Source: Flagellimonas amphidinii
Lineage (GTDB): Bacteria; Bacteroidota; Bacteroidia; Flavobacteriales; Flavobacteriaceae
Assembly: GCF_013090115.1 (NCBI RefSeq)
Contig: NZ_JABFNN010000026.1
Span: 48,967-112,966, forward strand
DNA: 64,000 nt
Direction of reading: 5' to 3'
How positions within the stretch are numbered: position 1 is the stretch's first letter; each line of letters opens with the position of its first letter. This document shows positions 52,917 to 62,627 of this stretch, in pieces. The notes under the pieces were generated by a model. It made no database searches. It saw only the letters and a program-made list of their open reading frames with translations, and had not been told where the DNA came from. Both the position numbers and the translations under genes were made by a program.

Positions 52917-52930
52917 GTTGTATATACAAC
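52917..52930. promoter_or_regulatory. Second MarR operator, upstream of the hydrolase
   Basis: GTTGTATATACAAC is a perfect 14-bp palindrome identical to the core of the site at 52461-52482. It lies 16 nt after the MarR stop and 18 nt before the hydrolase ATG. Confidence 0.7.
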
Positions 52931-52948
52931 TTATTAAAACCAATTCTA

Positions 52949-53812
52949 ATGAAAACTAATAAACATCGTACAAAACTGTTGAAGACAAAAACAATTCAAC
53001 TTGAAAAGTTTAACCTGAAAATTTGTTATGCCGAGCTTGGAGATATGGATAACCCCGTGTTACTATTGCTACATGGAGTTCCTGAAAACCTTCAAGCTTG
53101 GTACGATATCGCTCCCGTACTTTCCAAGAATTATAGGGTATTGGCCATGGATTGGCCAGGATTCGGGGGTAGTGATGGTTTTGAAGAACTACATAATTAT
53201 AATCCTAGAACTTTGGCAGCTGTCGCCATGGATTTTTTAAATACGCTTCAGATTAATTGCGCTACAATAATGGGTACGGATATAGGTTTGTCTCCAGCAA
53301 TGATTATGGCGATTGAAAATCCCACTAGAATTGAGCGTCTGGTGATTATGGACGGAATTCCATTTCCAACCACTGCATATTCTTCATGGGAGTTAAGGAG
53401 TTTTGGCAAGAAAAATTCACTTCGGGCCAAAGCACTGATTAAATGGTTTCCCAGGGTTTCTGCCAAGATTGCATATAATAAAGGTTTTTATAAAGAAAGT
53501 AATATTCCTAAGGAAATTCTTAAAGAGTTTTTGGCAGATGGATACAATATAACAACACAAAATGCTTTCCTTTCCTTTTTTCAGAACAATGCTCCCGCTC
53601 AGGCTTATCTAGAAAGTAGAATTCATGAATTAAAGCAACCAGTTTTAGTAGTATGGGGAAGACATGACCGTTTTATTAATGTAAAATTGGGGGAGATAAT
53701 AGCCAAAACACTTACCAATGCCCAATTGGAAATCATTGAGGATTCTGGTCACTTTGTGCACATGGACAAACCCAAAAAATTGTTGGAAGCAGTTTATAAG
53801 TTTTTAAAGTAG
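52949..53812 (+). CDS. Alpha/beta hydrolase with Asp nucleophile (epoxide hydrolase/dehalogenase type)
   Basis: The 287-residue protein has LLLLHGVPENLQAWYD (HGxP oxyanion motif, residues 42-45), MDWPGFGGSD, a nucleophile elbow GTDIGLS with Asp at 111, and the C-terminal SGHFVHMDKP with the catalytic His. An Asp nucleophile with HGxP points to epoxide hydrolases or haloalkane/haloacetate dehalogenases rather than serine esterases. There is no signal peptide, so it is cytoplasmic. Its expression is probably governed by the MarR gene 47 bp upstream, whose ligand may be the enzyme's substrate. Confidence 0.88.
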   Translation: MKTNKHRTKLLKTKTIQLEKFNLKICYAELGDMDNPVLLLLHGVPENLQAWYDIAPVLSKNYRVLAMDWPGFGGSDGFEELHNYNPRTLAAVAMDFLNTLQINCATIMGTDIGLSPAMIMAIENPTRIERLVIMDGIPFPTTAYSSWELRSFGKKNSLRAKALIKWFPRVSAKIAYNKGFYKESNIPKEILKEFLADGYNITTQNAFLSFFQNNAPAQAYLESRIHELKQPVLVVWGRHDRFINVKLGEIIAKTLTNAQLEIIEDSGHFVHMDKPKKLLEAVYKFLK

Positions 53813-53913
53813 GACAATGGGAAAATGAAAAGAGACGATAATATCAGAATTATAACTTACATATAGGGCTTTTGCGGAAGAACATAATTAAGTCTTTGTT
53901 AGGTGTAAATAGG

Positions 53914-53938
53914 CACTGACATTCTAAGATTGTCAGTG
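53914..53938 (+). terminator. Terminator after the hydrolase gene
   Basis: CACTGACA (53914-53921) and TGTCAGTG (53931-53938) form an 8-bp stem with a 9-nt loop, followed by TTTATTTTT. Confidence 0.75.
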
Positions 53939-54020
53939 TTTATTTTTAGATCCTGTTCCTTTTTCTTATCTTGAGTATGCGGTCCATGCTCTAATCAATA
54001 GATGGTCCCAATTATTACAA

Positions 54021-56843
54021 TTGAATGATATAAGTCGTCCTCATCACATTATATGTTTCTTTTTACTTTTTATATATAGCCTTGTCTCAGCGCAAGACTT
54101 GCCTCCAATCCAAAATTTTTCACCAACAGATTATAGAGCGGAAAGTCAAAATTGGGCTATTTCACAAACTGATGACAAAACCATATATATTGCTAATAAC
54201 AGAGGACTTTTAGCGTATAATGGATCTCAATGGACCTTCAGTTCTTCTCCTAATGAATCCATTATTAGAGCTGTTAAAGCTGTTGATGATAGAATCTATA
54301 CGGGATGTTATATGGAATTCGGCTACTGGCAGAAAGATGATTTTGGTAGACTTAATTATACCAGTTTGTCCAAACGCATGCAAAAAAGTCTGGTTAAGGA
54401 CGAAGAATTCTGGAGTATTCTGAATATGGGGGAATGGATGGTTTTTCAATCACATAGCAGAATATACATCTACAACCTGAGCAATGATTCAGTCAATGTG
54501 ATTGAAAGTGACTCATTTTTGCCAAAGGTTTTTCAGGTGGGCCAATCCGTTCTTTTTCAAAAGATGGGGAAGGGAATCTTTCAAATTAAAAATGGAGAAT
54601 CTTTCTTGGTTTACAAAGACGAGGAAATACAGCATTCAGAAGTAATCAACATTTTCGAACATCAAGAAGAATACCTGATTTTAACTCGAGATAACGGCTT
54701 TTTTAAAACCCAAGAAGGCTTTTTGGAAAAATGGCCCACCAATGCAGACGATTTTTTAAATAATATAAGCCTTTATAGTGGATTAAAGTTGAAGAATGGG
54801 GACTATGTTTTGGGTACCATATCCAATGGACTGCTGCTTATGGATAATTCTGGACATCTACTGGATACTATCGATCAAACAAAAGGGTTGCAGAACAATA
54901 CAATATTATCCATACATGAGGATAGAGATCAAAACATATGGTTGGGATTGGATGTGGGGATTAGCTATATCAACATGGAATCTCCCTTTCAGGTCTACCC
55001 GGACAATGAGGGATTGATTGGAAGTGTATATGACTCGGCGATATCAAATGGTAATCTTTATATAGGGACCAATCAAGGTCTTTTTTATAAAAAACAGCAA
55101 GATCAATCAGAATTTAAGTTTATTGAAGGTACGCAGGGTCAAGTTTGGTCGCTTAATACTATTGATGGAATTCTTTATTGTGGTCATCACACAGGAACTT
55201 ATATAATAAAAGGAGATAGAGCTGAAAAAATTTCGGAGATACAAGGTACTTGGAAAATAGGAAGATTAAATGATAATGATCTCTTACTACAGGGAAATTA
55301 CGATGGTTTATACGTATTGGAAAAATCTGCTGGTAATTGGACTCTACGAAACAAAATAGACGGATTTGATCATTCAGCTCGATATTTTGAAGTTTTTGGG
55401 GATAGTATTTTCGTAAATCATGAATATAAAGGAGTCTTTAAACTACAAGTAAGCGATGATTTCCTAAAAATGGAAAAAATGGAAGTCGATACTTTGATCA
55501 AAGGATCTAATTCTGGAATAGTTAAATACAAAGGAGATTTATTGTATGCATATAAAAAAGGAATTTTTAAGTACAGCTGGGAGGAAAAAACTTTTGTAAA
55601 GGATACTTTACTGAGCAATCTCTATACGGAAGACGAATATGTTTCTGGAAAAATTATAAAGGATGCCCAAAATGGAAATCTTTGGGCTTTTTCCAAAGCA
55701 AATGTCAGTTTTGTGTCCGAAGGTGGATTGGCCAAAGCTCCTGTAATTCATCAAATTCCCCTTACCGAGGATATGCGTAATGGTATCATCGGGTATGAAA
55801 GTGTTACGGCCTTACCAGAAAATGGTAAATATTTGATTGGTGCCCGCTCAGGATATTTTACTTTGGATACTGACCGTTTTGAGATTGATGCTTTTCAAGT
55901 CGATATCAATAAAATAAGAAAAGCTGGCAAGGAAAGGATTCAAACAGATGAAAGTCTGATCAATTCTAAAACAGAAGGAGATTTTGCCAGTTATGAAAAT
56001 AGTTTGGAAATAACCTATCATGTGGCAAGCTATCAGAAATATTTGCGGCCTAAGTTTCAATATCAATTGGAGGGGATTTATTCCAATTGGAGTAATTGGT
56101 CCGAAGACTCCAATGTATCTTTTGAAAATTTACCCTCTGGAGATTATATATTTCGGGTCAGGGCAAAAATAGGTGATAGGGTATCCAGCAATGTATCTTC
56201 TTATCAATTTAAAATTGCACGGCCTTGGTACAGTTCCAATCTTTTTATAGTACTCTATGTGCTAGGAGGTATCTTAGGTTCCATAGCCATTCATGCTTCG
56301 TACAGAAGATATTATCACAAGCGACAACAACAGCTTATTGCACGGAATAAGCGTGAAATGGAATTGGCCAAAGCTCAAAATGAAAAAGAAATTATAAAAA
56401 TAAAGAATGAGCAGTTAAAGAAAGAGTTCCAGAGCAAAAGCAATGAACTGGCCGCTTCAACCATGAGCATTATTAAAAAGAATGAATTGCTCTCCAAAAT
56501 TAAAGAACAGTTGATTTCCAGCGTTGCTGATAAGAATTCTGTTAAACCCATAATACAGATCATCGATACGAATCTGGGGCAAAAAGATGACTGGGAGTTT
56601 TTTAAAGAAGCCTTCAACAATGCAGACCGAAAATTTCTGAAGAAACTTAAAAAGGCACATCCAAATTTATCCCCTAACGATATTAAACTCTGCGCTTATC
56701 TGCGTCTTAATTTATCTTCCAAAGAAATAGCTCCAATGTTCAATATTTCCCCCAGAAGTGTAGAGATCAAACGTTACCGCCTGCGTAAAAAAATGGATCT
56801 TTCCCATGATGATAACTTAGTAGATTACATCCTTAAGCTATAA
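54021..56843 (+). CDS. Membrane sensor-regulator: propeller, Y_Y_Y domain, coiled coil and LuxR-type HTH
   Basis: The 940-residue protein has a signal peptide (FFLLFIYSLVSAQ), periplasmic propeller repeats (about 40-640, with NNTILSIHEDRDQNIWLGLDVG typical of the hybrid-sensor reg_prop family), a Y_Y_Y domain (about 655-735, FQYQLEGIYSNWSNWSED), one membrane helix near 742-762, a coiled coil (about 770-825) and a C-terminal HTH (about 875-940, LSPNDIKLCAYLRLNLSSKEIAPMFNISPRSVEIKR). It lacks kinase and receiver domains, so it should sense a glycan outside and bind DNA directly. It sits just upstream of the beta-glucan genes. The start is TTG at 54021: no in-frame ATG lies before the signal peptide. 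Confidence 0.88.
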   Translation: MNDISRPHHIICFFLLFIYSLVSAQDLPPIQNFSPTDYRAESQNWAISQTDDKTIYIANNRGLLAYNGSQWTFSSSPNESIIRAVKAVDDRIYTGCYMEFGYWQKDDFGRLNYTSLSKRMQKSLVKDEEFWSILNMGEWMVFQSHSRIYIYNLSNDSVNVIESDSFLPKVFQVGQSVLFQKMGKGIFQIKNGESFLVYKDEEIQHSEVINIFEHQEEYLILTRDNGFFKTQEGFLEKWPTNADDFLNNISLYSGLKLKNGDYVLGTISNGLLLMDNSGHLLDTIDQTKGLQNNTILSIHEDRDQNIWLGLDVGISYINMESPFQVYPDNEGLIGSVYDSAISNGNLYIGTNQGLFYKKQQDQSEFKFIEGTQGQVWSLNTIDGILYCGHHTGTYIIKGDRAEKISEIQGTWKIGRLNDNDLLLQGNYDGLYVLEKSAGNWTLRNKIDGFDHSARYFEVFGDSIFVNHEYKGVFKLQVSDDFLKMEKMEVDTLIKGSNSGIVKYKGDLLYAYKKGIFKYSWEEKTFVKDTLLSNLYTEDEYVSGKIIKDAQNGNLWAFSKANVSFVSEGGLAKAPVIHQIPLTEDMRNGIIGYESVTALPENGKYLIGARSGYFTLDTDRFEIDAFQVDINKIRKAGKERIQTDESLINSKTEGDFASYENSLEITYHVASYQKYLRPKFQYQLEGIYSNWSNWSEDSNVSFENLPSGDYIFRVRAKIGDRVSSNVSSYQFKIARPWYSSNLFIVLYVLGGILGSIAIHASYRRYYHKRQQQLIARNKREMELAKAQNEKEIIKIKNEQLKKEFQSKSNELAASTMSIIKKNELLSKIKEQLISSVADKNSVKPIIQIIDTNLGQKDDWEFFKEAFNNADRKFLKKLKKAHPNLSPNDIKLCAYLRLNLSSKEIAPMFNISPRSVEIKRYRLRKKMDLSHDDNLVDYILKL

Positions 56844-57122
56844 GTGGCACTACAGCAGTATATTTTACCTCAACATTACCTCAACAAAGTAAGATTTAAG
56901 ATTTACTACGAGAAAAAGGGTTTTGCTCTTCAAGCCCTGTGAATATTGATATTTTGATTATTTGATAAAATATCTATCATTTTTTTATCATGTATATTTT
57001 TTGTTGAGGTATTTTTTATTGATTTCACATTTTTATAGGATATGTTTAGCCTTCTGAAAAATGGAGTTGTGCTATTTCTAAGCAAACCGAGTAGTGCTAA
57101 CTAAATTAAACTAAACATAACT

Positions 57123-60100
57123 ATGAAAAACAATTTGTTCAGATTATTGCTTTTGTTGTTCACAGTGAATTTGACCGCGCAAACGGATCAGGTATCAGTG
57201 GTGAGTAACGAAGAAGGAACGAAATTGGTCGTCAATGGAGAGGATTTCATGATCAATGGAATGAACTGGGATTACATTCCCATTGGGACCAATACAGTCA
57301 ATGCCAATTTCTGGAAAAAGTCTGATGATGTTATCAAAGCCGGACTCGATCATGAAATGGCTTTGCTCAAAAACATGGGCGTAAATGTTATCCGTCAGTA
57401 TACCGGAGTACCCGCAAAATGGATTCGGTACATCTATGAGAATTATGGTATCTACACCATGCTCAACCATTCATTTGGGCGCTATGGATTGACGCTCAAT
57501 GGTGTATGGACACCAGTTACCATTTACGATGACCCCACTACCAGAGAATTTTTGTTAGCGGAAATGCGAGAATTGGTTGAGGGCTACAAAAACACCCCTG
57601 GGCTCCTTCTTTACCTTTTAGGTAATGAGAACAATTATGGATTGTTCTGGGCAGGAGCAGAGACCGAAGATTTTCCGGATGATGAAGGTCGAATAGCATT
57701 TATAGGTGAGAGTCGAGGTAGACCTATGTATAGATTAATGAACGAAGCTGCCAAAATGATGAAGGAAATGGATGCTTCTCATCCGGTGGCTATTTGTAAT
57801 GGAGATGTACTGTTTATTGATATCGTAGCAGAAGAATGTAAAGATGTGGATATATACGGTACCAACACATACCGAGGAGTATCCTTTGGAGATATGTTCC
57901 AAGTGGTCAAGGACAAACTCGATAAGCCAATAATGTTCACCGAGTTTGGAGCTGATGCTTTTAGCGCTATAGAAAACAAGGAAGATCAGTACTCCCAAGC
58001 CTATTATATGGTGGGCAACTGGAAAGAAATTTACGAAAATGCAGCTGGAGTTGGCAAAGTTGGAAACTCCATCGGCGGATTCACTTTTCAGTTTAGTGAT
58101 GGATGGTGGAAGTTTGGATTTGATGATCGTAAAAATGCAGATGTGCATGATAACAATGCATCTTGGTCCAATGGTGGTTATGCTAGGGACTTGCCAGGTG
58201 AAGGCAAAAATAATATGAATGAAGAATGGTTTGGAATTTGCGCTAAAGGTGCAACCAATCCAAGAGGATTGTATGAACTTTATCCAAGAGCAGCCTACTA
58301 TGCGTTGAAAGAAGCACATCAATTAAATCCATATGATCAAGGTGTTGATCAAGCTTTTGTCCAAAACTATTTTGATAACATTCAGTTGATGGATGCTGTC
58401 CTTAAAGCTCGAGGGGATAAAGCAGCTTTAACAGGTGAACAAAGTAACTTACTCCGAATAAGTAACCTCCAGGCCAAGTTCTCTACATTCAGCACTGGGG
58501 GTAGTTTGATCACTACACCAGATAATGCAGATCCTGATGATCCGAACACATTTCCCAACCAATTAGGGTTTGACCACATGCAATCCTATTTTATTGGTGT
58601 TGAAGGAAATCCAGCTCCAAATATGCGTGCAGAAGTAAATGTGAATGTAGTTGGAAATGTAGCACAAAACCCCATCAATGAAATCTTTTATGAGAACAAC
58701 TCCCGTCCGTTGGAAGTGAATACCGACCAAGGCAATGTACTGGTACAAGATGTTAACAGAATACGAGTTTACAATGCTGAGTTTGAATGGAAAGCAAAGC
58801 AGTTTGATATTAGAGGATTTTACAGGACCGGCCATTATCATTGGGGGTATGAAGGTGACTTTTTCGGATTATATCCAGAGGCCAACTACGGTCCAAACCT
58901 TGATATTTACAACGGTGAAATTCTAGGAACTGAAGTTGATGGAAAAGGTGCCTTAAAGGGCTTCAAAGCAGCAATAGGACCACAATTGTGGTGGGGAGCC
59001 AACCCAACTATGCTTTTCAAGTACAAAACACACGTAGGTAAATTTGATGTTACCGGTATTTACCATAGAGATTTTGAAACCGATATCACTTTTGATGAAA
59101 ATGGACGTAGGATATTGGATGTAAATCAAGTACGAAGTGGTGTTATACCACCTTGGCCCACGGAAAGAGCAACCCTTGCCATTGAAAGGGAGTTTGGCAA
59201 ATTTGGCGTGCACCTTGGAGGTATTTGGGCAGGAAACCCTTTAAACGGGAGTACATTCCAAGATGTTAGGGGTACTTCTGGTAACTATATCGTCTATGAG
59301 GATAAAGTACAGGCCAGTGATAATTGGGGAGGTAAAGTTAAACTGACCTATGAAGGAGGTAAATTCAATTGGTATGGGCAGGCAGCAGCAATGGGACTGG
59401 TCGCCAATGGTGGCGCTGACCAAACATTGACCTTTACCGGCTGGAAACTTAGGGACACCGGAAGTGGAAACCAAGTCAACTTTTTATCTGGTTTTACTTA
59501 TGCGACTGGAAATTTTCAGATTGCACCCAATTTCTTGTGGCAAAAACCATTGGTAGATCCTATTCCCAACGATGTGACCGCTCCTGGACGTCTAAGAAAT
59601 ATTATCGATGATCCTTTTTCAGTACGCGGTAATCGCGAAACTACTGCTGGAGAAATACTTTTTACGTTTGACCCAACACCTGGTACATGGATGTATGAAT
59701 GGGACAATGATAGGGCAGAAGATGCAAAGTTTGCGATGAATCTTGGCTTTGTATACCGTCATTTACCTACAACTCAGGATGCTCACATTGGATTTTTGGC
59801 TGATAGGACGTTCTTCGCATTTCCCAACTCGGCACCGGCCGAAGATTTATGGGAGGTACATTCCAGAATGGTTTCAAAAATTAGCTCAGACTTGGGCATA
59901 ATCGGTAATTTTTATTACGGTAACGGACAAGGAAACGGAGATTCAGAAAGATTGATCAAACGTTTTGGGGGAGATGTTCGAATGATTTACAAAAACTTCA
60001 AATTACGTTATGAACAAAAAATCAATGATTGGGGACCTTTTGATTATCACAGGGATTTTAACTTAACGTATCCAGTACAATTGATGCTGGATATATCTAC

Positions 60101-60308
60101 AACTTTGGGTAAACCAGATTGGTTCATCTTACCAAGTACCCAGGTTGGTATACGTGGTACTTGGCGATCACTAAATGAATTTTCGCCCAGATACTTGCCA
60201 AATGTGGCGGCCGAGTTTTCAAACGAACCGATTATAAGTCCGGTTGGATTTGACGACGGTAGCGAGTGGGAAATAATGACATATATACACATCAACATTG
60301 GGAAATAA
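57123..60308 (+). CDS. Clan GH-A glycoside hydrolase fused to an outer-membrane beta-barrel-like domain
   Basis: The 1061-residue protein has a signal peptide (LLLLFTVNLTAQ). Residues about 30-400 are a TIM-barrel glycosidase like GH2/GH158-type enzymes: FMINGMNWDYIPIG, then acid/base Glu169 in LGNENNYG and nucleophile Glu274 in MFTEFGADAF. Residues about 470-1061 have alternating amphipathic strands rich in aromatic residues and end in IMTYIHINIGK, as in outer-membrane barrels (RAEVNVNVVGNV, FEWKAKQFDIRGFYRTGHYHWG, KLRYEQKINDWGPF). The enzyme would thus be built into the outer membrane. The neighbouring GH16 gene suggests a beta-1,3-glucan substrate. A 279-bp AT-rich gap with no gene separates it from the regulator. 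Confidence 0.82.
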   Translation: MKNNLFRLLLLLFTVNLTAQTDQVSVVSNEEGTKLVVNGEDFMINGMNWDYIPIGTNTVNANFWKKSDDVIKAGLDHEMALLKNMGVNVIRQYTGVPAKWIRYIYENYGIYTMLNHSFGRYGLTLNGVWTPVTIYDDPTTREFLLAEMRELVEGYKNTPGLLLYLLGNENNYGLFWAGAETEDFPDDEGRIAFIGESRGRPMYRLMNEAAKMMKEMDASHPVAICNGDVLFIDIVAEECKDVDIYGTNTYRGVSFGDMFQVVKDKLDKPIMFTEFGADAFSAIENKEDQYSQAYYMVGNWKEIYENAAGVGKVGNSIGGFTFQFSDGWWKFGFDDRKNADVHDNNASWSNGGYARDLPGEGKNNMNEEWFGICAKGATNPRGLYELYPRAAYYALKEAHQLNPYDQGVDQAFVQNYFDNIQLMDAVLKARGDKAALTGEQSNLLRISNLQAKFSTFSTGGSLITTPDNADPDDPNTFPNQLGFDHMQSYFIGVEGNPAPNMRAEVNVNVVGNVAQNPINEIFYENNSRPLEVNTDQGNVLVQDVNRIRVYNAEFEWKAKQFDIRGFYRTGHYHWGYEGDFFGLYPEANYGPNLDIYNGEILGTEVDGKGALKGFKAAIGPQLWWGANPTMLFKYKTHVGKFDVTGIYHRDFETDITFDENGRRILDVNQVRSGVIPPWPTERATLAIEREFGKFGVHLGGIWAGNPLNGSTFQDVRGTSGNYIVYEDKVQASDNWGGKVKLTYEGGKFNWYGQAAAMGLVANGGADQTLTFTGWKLRDTGSGNQVNFLSGFTYATGNFQIAPNFLWQKPLVDPIPNDVTAPGRLRNIIDDPFSVRGNRETTAGEILFTFDPTPGTWMYEWDNDRAEDAKFAMNLGFVYRHLPTTQDAHIGFLADRTFFAFPNSAPAEDLWEVHSRMVSKISSDLGIIGNFYYGNGQGNGDSERLIKRFGGDVRMIYKNFKLRYEQKINDWGPFDYHRDFNLTYPVQLMLDISTTLGKPDWFILPSTQVGIRGTWRSLNEFSPRYLPNVAAEFSNEPIISPVGFDDGSEWEIMTYIHINIGK

Positions 60309-60320
60309 AAAGATTGCGTT

Positions 60321-61730
60321 ATGAAGAATAATAGATATAACAGTATACGTTTTGTAGTTCTTTTAAGCTTGGGAGTTTTTGTGTTTTCAAGTTGCGAAAG
60401 AGATTTCTCAGATGATGTTGAATTTGCTTCCTTTCCTGCAAATGGAGATGTTTTTATAGATGCTTTTTCGGCAGGGTTGGATTACTTCCCATTTGTGGAC
60501 GCAGGAGCGGATCCAGAAGCATTTAGTGTGGCAACCGATGACAACGTGTTCATGGGTAGTGCAGCTATGCGTTTTGACGTGCCGGCATTTGGTAATGGAT
60601 TTGTAGGGGCCACTTTTAATACTACGGTCAATAGAGATCTTTCAGGTTTTGACGCATTGACTTTTTATGCAAAGGCATCCCAAGCTGCTACCATTGATGC
60701 CATAGGATTTGGTATTTCTGGTGAAACCAATAATAAATATCAGGTAACCCTGAACAATATGGGCGTTAGCACTAGATGGGAGAAATATGTGATTCCAATT
60801 CCAGATGCATCTAAATTAATCAATGAAACCGGTATGTTCTGGTTGGCAGAAGGTGCATCATTTGAAGGGGATGAAGGTGGTTACATTTTATGGTTTGATG
60901 AAGTTCAGTTTGAAAAACTGGGAACAATTGCTCAACCCAATCCGACCATTTTTGCAGGTGAGGAGCTAACCGAACAAGCATTCACAGGTTCAAGCATTAC
61001 CATTACTGGACTTACACAAACCTATAATCTAGATAATGGTGTTAATCAAACAGTATCCGCTGCACCATCTTATTATGATTTTACTTCTTCAGATACAGGG
61101 GTGGCTCTGGTAAGTGAGTTGGGTGAAATTACCGTGTTGGGCGAAGGAACCACAAGCATAACTGCACTCTTGGCCAACGTCGCCGCAGAAGGTTCTTTGG
61201 AATTGACATCGAGTGGTAGTCTTCAAGCGTCACCCACACCCACACAACCTGCTGTAAATGTGAAATCAATTTTTAGTGATAGCTATACCAACGATACCTC
61301 AAGTAGTTTTACTCCCGGTTTTGGAGGGTCTACAACAGAAACCACACTCACTTCCACAAGTGGCGGTGATGTTTTGGCTTATACCAACAACAACTTCACG
61401 GGTATAATTTTCGACAATACAGTAGATGCATCAGGATTAACTTTTTTGCATGTGGATGTATATGTGCAGGAGGCTGGTACTGAAGTTGGAATTCAAATCA
61501 GGGACATAGGAGCTAATCAAATTTTAGAAACCGATGTCAATACTGGCTTACCTATAGGAGATGATGCAGACCGTCGGTTTGATATGACTGGATTGACTGT
61601 AGGGCAATGGACATCATTTGAGATACCTCTCGACGGTGATATTGCCTCCCAGAAAAATAATCTAGGTACCCTCATACTCACAGGAGGTCCAAATTTCTTA
61701 TTGGATAACATTTATTTCTATACGGAATAA
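60321..61730 (+). CDS. Surface glycan-binding lipoprotein with Ig-like and CBM-like modules
   Basis: The 469-residue protein has lipoprotein signal LGVFVFSSCERDFSD. Modules: an N-terminal beta-sandwich (about 35-200, ALTFYAKASQAATIDAIGFGISG, closing EGGYILWFDEVQFE), a Big2-like Ig domain (about 215-305, DTGVALVSELGEITVLGEGTTSITA), a TPTQPA linker, and a C-terminal sandwich (about 315-469, VKSIFSDSYTND ... FLLDNIYFYTE). The C-terminal module resembles one in the 62628 gene. It has no catalytic motif. It starts 13 nt after the glycosidase and its stop overlaps the next ATG. It probably holds glucan at the cell surface. Confidence 0.8.
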   Translation: MKNNRYNSIRFVVLLSLGVFVFSSCERDFSDDVEFASFPANGDVFIDAFSAGLDYFPFVDAGADPEAFSVATDDNVFMGSAAMRFDVPAFGNGFVGATFNTTVNRDLSGFDALTFYAKASQAATIDAIGFGISGETNNKYQVTLNNMGVSTRWEKYVIPIPDASKLINETGMFWLAEGASFEGDEGGYILWFDEVQFEKLGTIAQPNPTIFAGEELTEQAFTGSSITITGLTQTYNLDNGVNQTVSAAPSYYDFTSSDTGVALVSELGEITVLGEGTTSITALLANVAAEGSLELTSSGSLQASPTPTQPAVNVKSIFSDSYTNDTSSSFTPGFGGSTTETTLTSTSGGDVLAYTNNNFTGIIFDNTVDASGLTFLHVDVYVQEAGTEVGIQIRDIGANQILETDVNTGLPIGDDADRRFDMTGLTVGQWTSFEIPLDGDIASQKNNLGTLILTGGPNFLLDNIYFYTE

Positions 61731-62611
61731 TGGATGCTACACTAACAGTAAAAAATAAGTTTATGGATAAGATATATAATAATCGTAAAACAATGAGGGC
61801 AATGGTTCTAAAATCTTTTGTAGCGACTTTAATGTTCTGCTTTTCTGGATGCTCAACGGACGATACCCAAATAGTGACCACTTTCACCAACTTGGTCATG
61901 GAAGACAATTTTGATGTGGAAGGAGCACCAAATTCTGAGATTTGGGGATATGATATCGGAACGGGTGAGAATGGCTGGGGCAACCAAGAATTACAGTATT
62001 ACACCGACCGAACTGAAAATGTGACCGTCCAAAATGGGGTGCTGCTCATAACGGCACGAGAAGAATCTTTTGAAAACTCTTCATATACATCTGCACGTCT
62101 TTTGACCAAGGACAAATTTGAACAAAAATACGGTCGTTTTGAAGCTAGAATTCGATTGCCGTACGGACAAGGAATCTGGCCTGCATTCTGGATGCTGGGT
62201 GCAGATATAGATGAAAACCCCTGGCCTGGAGCAGGTGAGATTGATATCATGGAATATCGAGGACAAAACCCTACTGTACTTATTGGTAGTGTTCATGGAC
62301 CAGGATATTCTGCAGGAGAGGCTATCTCCAAAGAGTACACCTTGGATAATGACCGTTTTGATACGGGATTCCATGTTTTTGGAATTGAATGGGGACCGGA
62401 GTATATCAATTTCTATGTGGATGATGTGCTCTACAACCAAATAACGCCAGAAGATGTAACGGGAACTTGGGTGTTCAACAAGCCCTTTTACATTCTGATG
62501 AACTTGGCTGTAGGAGGGACTTTTGTTGGTTCGCCAAATGCAGAAACTCAATTTCCGCAAACCATGATAGTGGATTATGTGCGGGTGTATAACACAGAAT
62601 TAACTAACTAA
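61730..62611 (+). CDS. GH16 endo-beta-glucanase (laminarinase type), lipoprotein
   Basis: The catalytic signature is GEIDIMEYRG, with nucleophile Glu170 and acid/base Glu175 counted from the ATG at 61730. Other GH16 features are NGVLLITAREES, ARIRLPYGQGIWPAFWMLG and FHVFGIEWGPEYINFYVDD. The length fits a single catalytic domain. The ATG at 61730 overlaps the previous stop (TAATG), but in-frame ATGs at 61763 and 61793 would place the lipobox (CFSGCSTDD) at a more usual distance, so the exact start is open. Family knowledge points to beta-1,3- or mixed-linkage glucan cleavage at the cell surface. Confidence 0.93.
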   Translation: MDATLTVKNKFMDKIYNNRKTMRAMVLKSFVATLMFCFSGCSTDDTQIVTTFTNLVMEDNFDVEGAPNSEIWGYDIGTGENGWGNQELQYYTDRTENVTVQNGVLLITAREESFENSSYTSARLLTKDKFEQKYGRFEARIRLPYGQGIWPAFWMLGADIDENPWPGAGEIDIMEYRGQNPTVLIGSVHGPGYSAGEAISKEYTLDNDRFDTGFHVFGIEWGPEYINFYVDDVLYNQITPEDVTGTWVFNKPFYILMNLAVGGTFVGSPNAETQFPQTMIVDYVRVYNTELTN

Positions 62612-62627
62612 ACTAATACATACTCAA

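Noticed and set aside
57735..58322. A 195-codon open frame antisense to the GH-A catalytic domain
   Set aside because: The plus-strand frame contains the catalytic motifs; the antisense product shows no family features.
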